Origin: Diatrype stigma
Taxonomy: Eukaryota; Ascomycota; Sordariomycetes; Xylariales; Diatrypaceae
DNA: 64,000 nt
Direction of reading: 5' to 3'
NCBI GenBank assembly: GCA_022225965.2
Contig: JAKJXP020000006.1
Span: forward strand, 558,001 to 622,000
The notes below the pieces were generated by a model. It saw only the letters and a list, made by a program, of their open reading frames with translations, was not told the DNA's origin and did no database searches. Both the position numbers and the translations under genes were made by a program. Below, one piece after another: positions 11,694 to 23,350 of the stretch. Numbering within the stretch: position 1 is the stretch's first letter; the number at the start of each line of letters is the position of its first letter.

Positions 11694-14671
11694 TAAGTTA
11701 GGTGGTGAGGTGTGTTTAAATGTGTTGAATGTTCAGTGTCGATACCGTTTTGACTTAGTGTATATAGATCGCCGGCTCGTAATCCGCCCGCAAACGGTCG
11801 ACCTTCTCCAGCTGTGCGTCTATAAACAATCTGAAGATCAAACTGCTTTACTCGTTGAGTTGTCCATTTCCATTTTGTCGCCACTATAAAAACAAGAATC
11901 ATGGAGTTCTCTGCAATCCAGAAAGTGTCCCGAACCATCTCATCCCATGACACTTGCTTTTGAAAGTTGGCTAGTTGGCGTTTAGTAAAGTTTGTGGGTT
12001 GGAAAACTGCAGCAATAGATATAATCTGTAACAAGAACCGGGGAAGGACTCGTCCATGTAAATCAGGTAGGTAATCCCAGTCTTGTCTTGCGAAGGACAG
12101 GCCAAGTCCACAGAGATTCCGAAGTCCAGTCCGTGCGTCCCGAAGTTGACACCGAAATATGCCGAGATGACCTTTTAAGAATGCCCAGTCGACAAGATCA
12201 TTGTAACGACTAAAGAGCTTTGCTCTTGGGTGAAGAATGCTGCGGACGCGTGCTATTTCCAACGAAAACCTAGACGTTTTCGGGTGGGACGGCAGGAATT
12301 TCTTAGGCATCTCCTTTCTTTGCATCAGGGATTGCAACAGTGTTAAAAGAGCACCGGATTGTGTTGTGAGATCTTTCGTATGTTCGAGGAAGTATTTCTT
12401 GCCATATTGGTAGAACACAAAGGCATCATGACCTCGTCTTTTGAATTGGACGGCATGTGTCGCCAGGGCTCTCCCGACATCAAACTGAGGATTTTTTCTT
12501 GAGCGGAGCAGAAGGAGAGCAAGAGAACGTGCGCTACTAGGAACAGCGACGGAGTCAAGGACTTTTTCTTGTGCCTGTTGAGCGGGGAGGCTTGGGGCGA
12601 CCACGGTAGATACCTGTCTGTTGAAGACATTGTAGTTGAGGTAGGTCAGCAATGTCTGCACCATTTCTGAATCTGCATCTTCCTTGGCGAACTGGAACTC
12701 GCCTCTGACCCCGAAATTGCCAATGAGGAACTGCCCTACGCTTGGATGGATGAAATGGACTGTGTCTTGCTCCTCATCCACGACGAGCAGGCTGCCACAG
12801 GTTGCTAGCACGGGGTGGATGTTGTTGATAAGTTTGGAAGGGTCCCAAACTGTGTTAAAGGGAGTGACGCTCATTGCCTCTTGGAGCGCGTCGGTGGTTA
12901 AGGGTTGTAATGCAGAAACTAGAAGCTTCAGAAGTCGGGTTTGATACGTTGGTCCGAACTCTCGTGCTTCATTCAGGATGTTGGAGAATGTTTCGGGCAA
13001 TGATTTTGGTAGGTTTCGCAGAGCTCTTCGAATACTGTCGTCTGTCTGTTGGGCACAAATCGTTTGTAGTTGAAGGATTACCCAAAGGAACCTGCTGAAG
13101 TCAATACCTACTTTAGTCTACCAACGACAAGGAGTGTACAATCACACTTACATGCCGTGGGCACCAGCTTCAAGAGTCTGTTGAATTTCCAAAACAACTG
13201 TTGGGTCGCCGATGGATAGTTGGCCCGACTCGAGGCTTGATTCTAGCCATGCTTGAATATACTGATCGATGTCAGGATTCTCGTCGGGAATCTCTAGGAT
13301 CCTACTGTCTTTCCAAGAGTTCATGCCCCCGTAACTCTTCGATCCAGCTGTTTGACGATGAGAAATGCAAAGCTTGATAGACATGAAGCCCTGAAGATAT
13401 ATAAGAAACTCTTTGATTTCCTCTCTATCCTCTGGGCTACATTCGTCAATCCCGTCAAGGATCAAGAATAACTTCTGACTCTTGATGATATTAGCGCTGA
13501 ACAAGGCTTTGATGTCTTCCTCACTCAGTTTTGGTTTTGTTTCCTTCCATAGTCGCTCAATAGCTTGCGGCTCACAAGTTTCAAGCACCTGGTGAGCCAA
13601 ACAGCCCATCAGCGTACGCGCTCTCAGGGATTTACTATATTCTGGTCGGCAAAAGAAGTAGGAGACTGTATGACCGCTGCGGTGAAGATGTAAATCATCT
13701 ACCATGTTGGCCAGGAGCACGGATTTGCCCGATCCTAGTTTTCCATCTACAATGAGGGTTGAAGGTCCTGGCGAGCTTTTCCATTCCAGATACTCGTTAG
13801 CTTGGGTAAACCATGTGGCACTCCCACATTTCCGAATCTGTCTCCAAGGTGTCTGGTAGTCAAACGACGAACAGGCCCTCAGAAGGTTCACCCGCGCCTC
13901 CAGTCTCTTGCGGTGAAGCTCGACAGAGGACAGCCTGTTCAAGATCTCTCTAGCCTTGGAGTTCTCTCGGCCCTCTTCAAGGTGCAATTGTTCTATGATG
14001 GCCTTGGAGCAGTCTAGGAAACCAGACTTGTACATTGTCATGTCTTGGTTCTTGAAGAACGACTGGAGCTGGCCGATGGCAGACTTGTTGCATACAGCCA
14101 CGACCTCACGGCAAAGCTGCACCATCAAGGTGAAATACTTCAGACCCAGGTCCGTGAGTGCTTTGGATTTCGGGTGAAGTGCGACTATTTCTTGGTAACG
14201 AGGCGCTGAGGGTCCAATTGCCATCATCAAGGTAGAGAGGTTCTCAAGGTACGTAGAGAACCGGGAAACAGCCTATCACCCCGTCAATCGTAAGATGAGA
14301 GCCGGTAAGGTTTGTAGGGGAGTGTTTACCAGTAGTGTGAGTCTGACCAAAGACCACACCCCGCATGCGATGAGGTTCTGGGAACCGCCGATTATCACGT
14401 CTCCTATTGAGGCGAACTGCTGGACTGCCTCGAGGATCTTGGTCATTCGAGGACCGAAGCACCGTCGCCCGGATGCGCGAGTCTTGAGATCGATCTCCGC
14501 AGTCAATTGCATCACATCGCGAATACTTGGGGGCGAGGCGCGAGCATTGATCTTCCCAGCCTCGAATGCGGCCTTTTGTTCCTTGGACAAGGCCGCCTCG
14601 AAGCGATTGATAGCTTGGCCCAAGAGGGCTTCTGGCTTGAGTTTTCCAGCGTTGCTAAGAATAAGATCCAT
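11678..14671 (-). CDS. NACHT-domain NLR (STAND) protein
   Basis: Three exons (14671-14330, 14272-13152, 13091-11678) encode 958 residues in one frame. The N-terminal 280 residues resemble the helical domain often found before fungal NACHT modules (DUF7708-like: GQAINRFEAALS and IACGVWSLVRLTLL). The nucleotide-binding module has Walker A GKLGSGKS near residue 291 and Walker B KLFLILDGIDE near 381-391. The usual NACHT continuation follows, through GAHGMFLWV and the winged-helix region. The C-terminal 400 residues show no ankyrin, WD or TPR repeats that I can see, so the sensor region is either short or of an unknown type. Fungal NLRs of this kind act in non-self recognition and programmed cell death; that role is inferred from the family. 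The last codons and stop lie in an inverted repeat, so the C terminus may be recently altered. Confidence 0.85.
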
Positions 14672-15297
14672 TTTGAGTATGCCAATGAAGCCGAAAAAAG
14701 AGCCAAGTGAGAGATGGATGTGGTGATGGACAAGTACGATTGTTAGGATGCAAGAGCGATAAAAGAGAACTAGGTGGGGTAGGTAGGCTGTGAGGCCCTC
14801 AGCTGAGCCTCTGCTTAAGATTATCCATCGCCTTGACCTCTCCTGTGCTTGTAGCCAGTGAGATTTACTGAACACAGCCACACATATGTGTCAAGTGGGC
14901 GGGAACCAATGGGCATCGCCATCAAAGAAGTCACAGCAGGAAGAAGAGGTGGCGTTCTTGAAAAGTAGAATTATACGACTGTAGAGGCCATCGATACAGA
15001 ACTTCCGACGATTCGGCAATCTGACAGCTTACACTAAGACAGGGATTGACGATATTAGAGCTGGGATGCCTCCGAATCCCATGGTTGGCGATTAACAATA
15101 GTTTGTAATGACAGAATGACACAAATGGCTTGATATTATTCGCTATAGATGTCTGTCGTCTCAGAGCTCCTTTTGCAAGGTATAGCAAGCTACCACTTTG
15201 CCGCTCTATGATTTCAATATGAACAGACTGCCTGCTATCCGCGAAACTAACGAACACGAAGACACCAGCGACCTCTCAAGCCCTTTGCCCATCCACT
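14672..15297. other. Intergenic, NLR promoter region
   Basis: This gap lies between the NLR start and the metallophosphatase stop, both on the minus strand. No coding stretch is supported, and no clear regulatory motif was identified. Confidence 0.5.
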
Positions 15298-16986
15298 TTA
15301 GATATCCTCATTACCCTTCTCTTTCTTCTTCCCCTTCTTCTCCTTCTCGCCCTTCCCCTCCTTATCCTTCTCCTTCTCCCCCTTCTCCGGCCCCTGATCG
15401 CCCGCGACCTCGCAACCGACGCTGACGAGCCGGTGCCGCACAGCGAAGCCCCCCTTTCCCCCCATCATCCCCTTTTCATCATCATTGTCCGGCTCGAAGA
15501 CGAGCGCCGTCAGCTCGCCGCCCCTGGCACAGCCGCTGTCCAGCCCGAACGTGAACTCCTTGATGTTGAGGCCCTTCCTCGCGTCGTGGCCGTACACGAC
15601 CGTCGTCCTCCTCCTCCTGCCCGCCGCCTCGCCCGCCGGCTTCGCCCGCTGCAGCTCGTTCCACGCCTTGGCCCAGCTGCGGCCCTCGCGCGTGTCGATC
15701 GGGATCGGGGTCGGCGGCAGCGCCGGCGGTGCGCCCTCGCTCTCAACCGGGTCCTCGTCCTCGCTCTCGTCCCCGTCCTCGTCCTCGTCTTCGTCCTCAT
15801 CCTCGTCCTCGCTCAGCTCTGTTGCTGCTGCCGCATCGGAACGGGCAGATGACGAGAAAGAGGAAAAGGAGTCATAGTGCTCCAAGAGGCGCCGCGCCTC
15901 GGCCGCAACTTCATCCTCCGAGACCGGCCTGGCCGGGTAGGAGTCTGTCAGCTTCTTCCGGACGGCGTCCTCGAAGACGGCCTGGTCTTCCTTGCTTAGC
16001 GCCACCTTATTCTCCCCCTTGCTCTTACTCTTGCCCTTGCCCTTCCCTTTATGTTTCCCCTTCCCCTTCCCCTTCCCCTTCTTTTTCTTCTCCTTGGGGT
16101 ACAGTAGCGACCGCATGTTCATGACAGCCCAGGGGTCCTGCTCCTCGAGCGCCACGCCGGGCACCAAGCCCGCATGCACCACGACCACGTCGCCCATGGC
16201 GGCGGCAGCGGCGCCCGGCACGGCGCCGACCCGCAGTATCACGGGCCGGGCGGCGAGCCACTCGCGCTGCGCGGGGCTCAGCGACCGCGCCGTCGCGAGC
16301 GCGACCCTGTCGTTCTTCGAGAGGCCCATCGCCGTCTCGACCTGCTCCCACGCCATCACCCCACCCTCACCCTCACCCTGCTGCGAAGACTCACGTGTGG
16401 TAGTGGTGGTATTGGAGACGGACCGGGTCCGGACGGCCTCGGCGCGCGCGAACAGCCGCAGCACCCGGTCCTCGTGGTTGCCGCGGACGGCGGCGAAGCC
16501 GCCGGCCATGGCGAGCGCGACCACCCCGGCGCTGTCCGGGCCCTTGTTGATGGTGTCGCCGGCCAGGACGACGCGGTCGCCGCGCGCGGCCGAGTACCCG
16601 GTCTTCGCCAGCAGGGCGCGCAGCGAGGCGAGCTGGCCGTGCACGTCGCCGATGATGATCAGGCGGGGCTGCTGCTGGTGGTGGTGGTGCTGCTGCTGCG
16701 ATGGGGAGGATGGTGGTGGTGGTGATGGCCACAGGTCCGGGAGCGAGGCTATCAGGGTCGGGTTGTTGGCGAGCTGGGATAGCTTGGATTCTGATCCGGG
16801 CCCTGGCTCTGCTGTGGTGTTGGTGGTGGGAGTGGTGGGGTTGGATGAGAGGTGTAGGCCAGAGAGCAGGCTATGCGTATCTGCGATCGCGGACGGTGAC
16901 GACATGGCGTAGAGCCGCGCGTAGCACAGATACAGGCCTGCGATGACGAGTGAGAGAGTGACTATTCTGAACACGGCGCGCGGCAT
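15298..16986 (-). CDS. PPN2: Membrane-anchored calcineurin-like metallophosphatase (Ppn2-like endopolyphosphatase)
   Basis: An intronless 562-residue frame starts at the first ATG (16986). An N-terminal signal anchor (IVTLSLVIAGLYLCYARLY) precedes a metallophosphoesterase core with motifs in order: GDVHGQ (about 113), GDTINKGPDS (about 143), RGNHED (about 168), VVHAGL and YGHDARKG. Together these supply the Asp, Asn and His ligands of the two-metal site. The arrangement matches yeast Ppn2, a vacuolar Zn-dependent endopolyphosphatase, and related fungal bis-phosphate phosphatases. Unusually, the core is split by two charged low-complexity inserts: a Lys/Gly-rich run (KGKGKGKHKGKGKGK) and an acidic run of Glu-Asp. 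It also ends in a Lys/Glu-rich tail. Polyphosphate as substrate is inferred from the family. Codon use is very GC-rich compared with the flanks. Confidence 0.8.
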   Translation of the reverse strand: MPRAVFRIVTLSLVIAGLYLCYARLYAMSSPSAIADTHSLLSGLHLSSNPTTPTTNTTAEPGPGSESKLSQLANNPTLIASLPDLWPSPPPPSSPSQQQHHHHQQQPRLIIIGDVHGQLASLRALLAKTGYSAARGDRVVLAGDTINKGPDSAGVVALAMAGGFAAVRGNHEDRVLRLFARAEAVRTRSVSNTTTTTRESSQQGEGEGGVMAWEQVETAMGLSKNDRVALATARSLSPAQREWLAARPVILRVGAVPGAAAAAMGDVVVVHAGLVPGVALEEQDPWAVMNMRSLLYPKEKKKKGKGKGKGKHKGKGKGKSKSKGENKVALSKEDQAVFEDAVRKKLTDSYPARPVSEDEVAAEARRLLEHYDSFSSFSSSARSDAAAATELSEDEDEDEDEDEDGDESEDEDPVESEGAPPALPPTPIPIDTREGRSWAKAWNELQRAKPAGEAAGRRRRTTVVYGHDARKGLNIKEFTFGLDSGCARGGELTALVFEPDNDDEKGMMGGKGGFAVRHRLVSVGCEVAGDQGPEKGEKEKDKEGKGEKEKKGKKKEKGNEDI

Positions 16987-17961
16987 GAGTAAAAAGACAG
17001 AATATCCCAACAGTATATCGCAAGGTTAGGTGACGCAATATATAGCAAGATTCATTAGCATTAGCTTGAGTGCGTCCCTCTGACCAGGGCAATAGATGTA
17101 TGCACGCTATAAATAATTGTTGCGGCTTGGGACGGAAGCCGTGTGACTTATGGGTACAAGTATGATGATGGATCGCCTACAAAATATACATGAAAATGAT
17201 GAAAGAAAATCTATATCAAGTATGCATGGGCGAAAATAGGGGGGGAAATATCAATTCTCTAAGGTTGCTCACTAGTAGACAATAGACATAGGTACTTGGT
17301 ACCTAAGATAACCTAAAGGAGAGCCCAACCGAGGGGCAGAGCGTAAGCACCTATATTCCAATAACAGATAGTTGCATTTATGGTGTATGACCTTATCGAG
17401 CGGTATAAGTATAAAACGGTAACAAGCTGGAAACCAGTGAGTTGTGTTCATAGAATGATCTGTTCCAATTGCAGCCTCATTGGTTACTTATTATTTGCCT
17501 GGGAGATCTTAGCCCCTCTCTATCTCCTACTGTCGGGTTTTGGTGTTGCTGTCTACGATACGTGATGCCTGCCTGACAGGACTCAAGAGGTCAGAGGATT
17601 ATCGCCTCTTCTCCGGAGGGCTTCAGCGGCTTCGTCGTAGACCCCCCGAACACTGATTTCCAGGATCTTTTGAGGATCTTGGTACGGTTTGAACAAGCCC
17701 CCTTGACGGGGGAATTCACACCTCAATAGGAGACGAACGGCCTTGGTCGAAACAATCCGTATGAGTGGACTTGAGTCTCCTACTTGCAATGTCCGTTATT
17801 CTCTTTTCATAGATAACCAAGCAGTCGACAGAACCCCCTAACGCCGCCCAATGCATAAACATCGTAGTGCATCCTAGTGCTCATACCCACATACGTATAC
17901 ACCGACCCCGAGCTTTCCTTTCCTTTTCTTTTTTTCTTTTTCTTTTATTCTTTCGCTTGCA
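16987..17961. other. Intergenic, with a short protein-like remnant
   Basis: No complete gene. A minus-strand open frame at 17789-17583 lacks an ATG but reads like real protein (for example LEISVRGVYDEAAEALRRRG) and ends in TGA. It may be a gene fragment. The stretch near 17920-17950 is a T/C-rich tract in the 3' flank of PET191. Confidence 0.4.
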
Positions 17962-18464
17962 TCACGACTTCTTCGACGCCGCCTGCTCCTGCTCTTGCCG
18001 GTACTTCTCGTTCTCGACCTCGCGCCAGTCCCGGGGCTGGGGCTCGTTGCCGTCGGTCTTCTTGACGCCGCCGGCGAAGGCGGACCTGCCGGCGTACAGC
18101 TGGTACCCCTCGCCGGAATCGCTCGTCTCGAGGGTCTTGAAGGTGATGGGCTGGTTGCCGCGGAACCGCTTGCGCATGTCGATCATGCCGCGCCGGCACT
18201 CCCCGAAGCCCTTCTTCAGCTGCTGGCACTTCGTGGGCAGGGACTCGGACAGCGGCGAGCGCAGACAGTCGGCGGCGGAGTGGCGGTAGACCATCACGCA
18301 CTCGCTCTCTTGCAGGCATTGCGCTAGCGCGGTCCCTGGGGGTTTTTGGCATTGTGTTAATATTAGGGAGAACCCTGAGTGTGTGGAATGACTGATTGCG
18401 CATTGTGCAAGGGAGGGGAGGGATGGAATCTGCTCGTACTTATTTCTTTACATGAGCTCGGCAT
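17962..18464 (-). CDS. PET191: Cytochrome c oxidase assembly protein Pet191 (COA5 family)
   Basis: Pet191 is a small twin-Cys protein of the mitochondrial intermembrane space needed for assembly of respiratory complex IV. Exon 1 is only 25 nt (18464-18440, encoding MPSSCKEI plus one base). A 104-nt intron follows, then exon 2 at 18335-17962, for 132 residues in frame. The core reads LAQCLQESECVMVYRHSAAD and then TKCQQLKKGFGECRRGMIDM with RFRGNQP, the family signature with its paired Cys motifs. The first exon was placed because the family begins M-x-S-S-C-K, which occurs only there, with GTACGA donor and CAG acceptor restoring the frame. Starting instead at the ATG inside exon 2 would lose the first conserved Cys residues. 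The C-terminal 50 residues are a charged fungal extension. Confidence 0.9.
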
Positions 18465-18880
18465 GTTGGATGCTAGGTATAGTAGAAAGGGAGTCACTAG
18501 GTACGTAGCCAGCTCCTTGGTTAGGAGGAGAGACGATGCGACTGCTCAGTGCTGACCGATGCTTGTCTGTCTGTACCTGCGTCGTCGCAAAATCGGAAGA
18601 TTCAACCTTAAACCTCGCCTTGATTCCCGTCCGCTCTGATTGGCCACTTGAAGGGATGACACAGGGATGACACGAGCCCATACAGGTGCGGGCTAAGGCT
18701 AATATATTGCCCCACTTAACACATGTCAAGATCCAAGGACTCACTGCGTCTGATTTAGTGGTATTTATACCTCCTCGATGCTAAACCTATTCCGGTCTTT
18801 CCATCACATCCACCCTTCGACGCAACGCCACCCAAATTAGGTGTAGTTCTGTCCGGCTTCGGTGGGCCTTCGAAAATCGG
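18465..18880. other. Intergenic, PET191 upstream region
   Basis: Ordinary base composition, no supported gene. It ends where the AT-rich block begins. Confidence 0.5.
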
Positions 18881-21800
18881 CATAATACAATTCCGATTAT
18901 TAATAATTCCTATTATTAACGTTTTCGTTGTTTTATTTAATTATTTATTTTTTAATGCGTTTTGTTTATAATTGCGAAATTTTCTTATTTCTTTTTACTT
19001 TTCGTTTTTTATTTTATTTATCGTTAATTGTTTCGTTTTATTTATTTTTGCTTATTATGCCGTTATTTTTATTATTTTATTTATTATAATTCGGGTATTA
19101 TTTAAAGGCCCCCGATAATATCGCTTTTAAACGGTTGCAGCTAAATAGCTTTTCCGGATTGCCCGTTATCGGCTTAATTGGTAATAAATATTAGCTTTTA
19201 TTTCCGTTTATACGTAACGTATAAAAGCGTTATTTAATTATTACGAAAAGCAATGCTTATTTATACGAAATTTACGAATATTGCTGTTATTTTTTCCGTA
19301 ATTAAGGTTTAACCAGTAACGGTATTTGCAATAAAGATAGTTCGATAATTAAACCTTATAAATTACGTTTAAAGGTTTAATTGTAATTCGTAATAATTAA
19401 TGGCATTATAATAGAAAATATCGAAAAAGTAAATAATATATTCTTAATATTGTTCGCTTTTATATTTGATTCGTTTTTTTATTATTATTTAGGCTATTTT
19501 TTAGTTTTTCGGATTATACGAATATTTCTTCGAAGCTTATAATATTCAAAGTTATAACGAAGCTATTAAAAAAGCCTGGCAATAATATATTAAGCTGGAT
19601 TATAATATGGATATAAATTTTATATTTTGGCAATGGCATATTAATTAAGTATTTTATAAAATTGCCCGTTAGGCCGGTTAATTAAAGAAAATCAATTTCA
19701 TTATTTTCCATAATTAAATAAGGCTAATTGAAAATGCTATAAGCGATAACGTTATTCGCGCGGGTAATTAAAAAAAATAATTTAAGGATGTATACGAATA
19801 TTATATAGTTAACGGATTAGCGGCGAAAATAGTTAAAGCTATTTGCGATAATTTAACGAGTTTTTAAAAGATTATTATAAAAAAAAAAAAAAAAAAGGCT
19901 GTAATTATTTTTACGGCTTTATTTTCCTGTATCCGGCAATGGCACTTTATTTAGGTTGCAATGGTTTCATTAATTTAATAAATTCGACTTACGAAATTAA
20001 TAATTTCGAATGGTATTTATTTACGATTTTCGTTCGCGATAATTACGAATAATGGCGTTCGGAAAGTTATTTCTTTATTTAATCGCAATATATCGAAACA
20101 ATATAAGTTTATTTATTCGCTTTGTTAAAAATAAAGCGTTTTTTAAAATTATTTTACTTAATTAACGACGATTTCGTTATTAAATAAAAAAGTTATTATT
20201 ATTTTAATTATTTTGTTTTCCGGCTTACGAATTTGTTATGCCAAAAGCATTAAATAAAATTCATTCGCAAAAAAGTTTATAATCCGGACTTATAAAGTAT
20301 CCGAGATTTTATTTAAAAAGCCATATATTGCGCAATAAACGAATAAAATTATAAGGTATTTTGTAATAAGGTAAAATAATTAGCTAAAAATAACCAGTTT
20401 GGAATTTTTTATATTAATTATAAATTAGGCTATTGCATTAATGTTTCGTAATATTAAGGGATTTATCGAACGAAAAAATTTCAAATTTTTAATCGATAAG
20501 CTAAAAAGCGAATTCGGGCATTAAGCCATTTTCGTTCGGCATTATATATTAGCTTTTCTTTAAATCCCGACCATTTCTCTTTTCGAAGGTTTCCATTTAT
20601 ACTTAAAAAACGGAATTAAGAAAAATATAAGGAAATGGGCGCTTCGCGAAATAATCGATCGTGCCATTAAAATCGGACTTAAGTAATACGATAATGCCAA
20701 TTTTAAGGCTTTTATAAACGATGCGTAAAAGCTGCTTATTTTCGAGGGCGTTAGTTTTTATTTCGGGCGGCTATTCGTTAGTTTTTAAGGGCATATAATG
20801 AATAAGTTAAAAGTTATCCGCAAATGGCTAGATAAGAATATTCCCCTTTATTATTAAGCCGATATAATTCATTTACAGTGCCCTTATAAGTATTAACGGA
20901 AATAACGGCTTTTTTATTGGTATTTTTGATTAAAGCATTTATAAAGGAATTATATTAGTTTTTTTTAGTTTTGTATTATTATTAATTCTTTATTTAGCGG
21001 ATATAAAGCGTACGAACGGAAATAAAACGATTCATTATTTAACGAAGCGATTATTGCGAAAAAACTAATAAAACGGTTCGAACGCATTATATTTTTTCGT
21101 TTATAACCCTTTCGATTTGTTAATATTCGGAAAAATATTTTCGATTATTCGAAATAGTTATAATAACGCTTTTACGATATTCGGAAGCTTTCGTTATTTC
21201 TACCGCCGAATACGGCTGCTTATTTCATATAATTATTTTTTTAAGCGGTTAAAAAGTTATTCTTATTATAAGCGGTATTTATTAATTTTTAACTTTTATT
21301 CGATACTTTTAATTTAATAATACCTTCGATTTTTGGAAATTCCTTAAGGCCGAATGCGTCGCTTTTAGGTACTTTAATATTTATGCTACCGCCGGTACTC
21401 CCGGAAATATTCCGGGCAAGCGGCATAATAACGGCTTCGATTTCGGTACGGCCGCCCGTAAAGGCTTCGAATTTTTTTTTTAATTTATTATTTATCCGGT
21501 ATGTAATTTTATTTATCCTTATTGCTTTTAATCCGTATTCCGCATAATAAAGGTTTGGTACGATATTTTTATTATATTTTTCTTTTTTTTTTTTTTACGC
21601 GGCAATATGCCGTTACCGGCAAAAAAAGGTAATTCGGATATATTAATGAAATCCTTAATACTTTTTAAATCAATCGCGATTTTTCCGTTTCCTAGGCTTA
21701 ATTCGATAAGTAATATAAGCTTTTTTAATAACAGCAATTCGTTAATTCTTATAATACCTTTTAGGCCTATTAATTATTTTTATTAGGGATTTATTAAGGA

Positions 21801-22460
21801 TTTAGCTAAGGGTTTTGCTAAGGGCTTTATTAATAGAAATACCGTTAATATTATAACCTTTGTATTTTTTTATAATGCTTATATAATAAGGGCTATAAGC
21901 GTTTTAATAATAAGGGCGCATATTAAACGTATTAAAATTTAATTTATTAAGGCGCTTATTAAAAGGAATTAAAATAAAGAACTTAACTTTTTTATTTATT
22001 TTTTTATTATATCTTATATTTAAATTTATTACGGGTTATTTTTTGACATTTTTAAGGGCATTCCGAATAACGACGATAATATTATATACGGCATTAACGA
22101 AAGCTTTATTGCAGCGATAAAAATAATATTAACGCTTAACCGACGAAAGCGCCCGAAAACCGTTAATAAGTTAAGGAATTATTTTATTAATAAATAATAC
22201 GATCGGCATTAATTACTTTTATAATGCCTTTAAACGCCTTAAATTCGAACGAATATTTACATAACAAAATTAAATAAAAAAGCCCTTTTTGAACGTAAGG
22301 GATTTTTTAATTTAGCGAATTTTTTTTATTTTGCATATTAATTAATTTTATACGTTAGCACTTATAAAACTTTATTACAAAACGCGTTAAAACTTTCCTT
22401 GCGAAAATTTTCTTATGAATAAAAGAAATTAATAAAATTGGATAAAATGCCAGGGCAGGG
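18880..22460 (+). mobile_element. RIP-degraded DNA transposon remnant, tentatively Mutator-like
   Basis: This 3.6-kb block is strongly AT-rich, dominated by TA dinucleotides and full of stops in all frames, in contrast to the flanks. That is the signature of repeat-induced point mutation (C to T at CpA). Ignoring stops, the plus strand near 19960-20160 reads STYEINNFEWYLFTIFV, followed by a tryptophan-containing stretch. This resembles the DDE region of fungal Mutator-like transposases (pattern T-x-K-T-N-x-x-x-W-x-L-F-T). A plausible upstream coding trace runs from about 19540. I could not define terminal repeats or a target duplication, so the edges are approximate and the family call is tentative. 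Confidence 0.5.
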
Positions 22461-23350
22461 TCGGAAAGTATCGAATGAAAAGGACCGTTGCCATTACAAC
22501 GGATGGATTTGGGTGGGGAATGGGTGGGTTCGGATGGGGTAGCCTAAATGCGTTACCCCTGCCCGGACTCCACCCTAAAGGATGTCCACCACCCTCCAGA
22601 AAGGGGAAGGTCGAGGAGATATAAATACAACCGTCTGATTTCGGTCTTTTGTTACTGTTTAAGCTGGCTGGCTGCAGTGACTGGCCAAGCTCTAGCTACA
22701 TATCCCTGCTACATACCCCTGCCCCAAGGATTCAGCCAATGTACGCAGTCAGGCAGTGTAACAACCCACTGTTCATCTCTTCCCGCTGGCAGTCCATCGT
22801 CGAATTGCGGTGACCTTCAATGCGCTGTCGCAGTTGCGATGTAGGCACGTAGGTCGCTTGAGTAAGTATGTAAATAATACGGAGATGCACGTGGGCTGCA
22901 TGAAATACTCGATCGATGCCAAGTGTATATCTACCTTTTCAACCTTTACTATACAAGATTGGGATCCCCTAACTTTATACTCTCGCTACAAAACCTGGTC
23001 TCATCAGTCACTCCCTCACTGTGTCTGTCTCAGTGTCTTACAAGCTAGACCCTTGAAAGCTGCGCCTGTTGAGTTTGGAAATGAGTTGCATTCCATTCCG
23101 CATGTGACATCACCAAAGACTTTATCTGAACTTCGCAATCTACCGTACCACAAGTTATAAGGTTAGGCTGTCAGAGACCCGAGATCCGAGCTTCTATAAT
23201 ATCGTTAGTTCAACCCGTTCATTGCCATAATATTGAGATTCCTTCACTACAGAAAGATGAATATCGCGGTGCGATAGCATCGCATATACCTATTACTACC
23301 TAATACACTTCTGTTTCGCTAGCACTCAAGTGTGCGACATTCTGCCCATC
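22461..23350. other. Intergenic, lipase promoter region
   Basis: Composition returns to normal. Open frames at 22548-22844 and 22810-23160 show no recognisable pattern and were not accepted. The stretch precedes the lipase start. Confidence 0.4.

Noticed and set aside
15433..16912. Long antisense frames opposite the metallophosphatase
   Set aside because: Same cause: GC-rich codon shadow of a gene with clear catalytic motifs on the other strand.
22548..23160. Two overlapping open frames (98 and 116 codons), plus strand
   Set aside because: No homologous feel, no splice structure, and they lie in the lipase promoter next to a degraded transposon.
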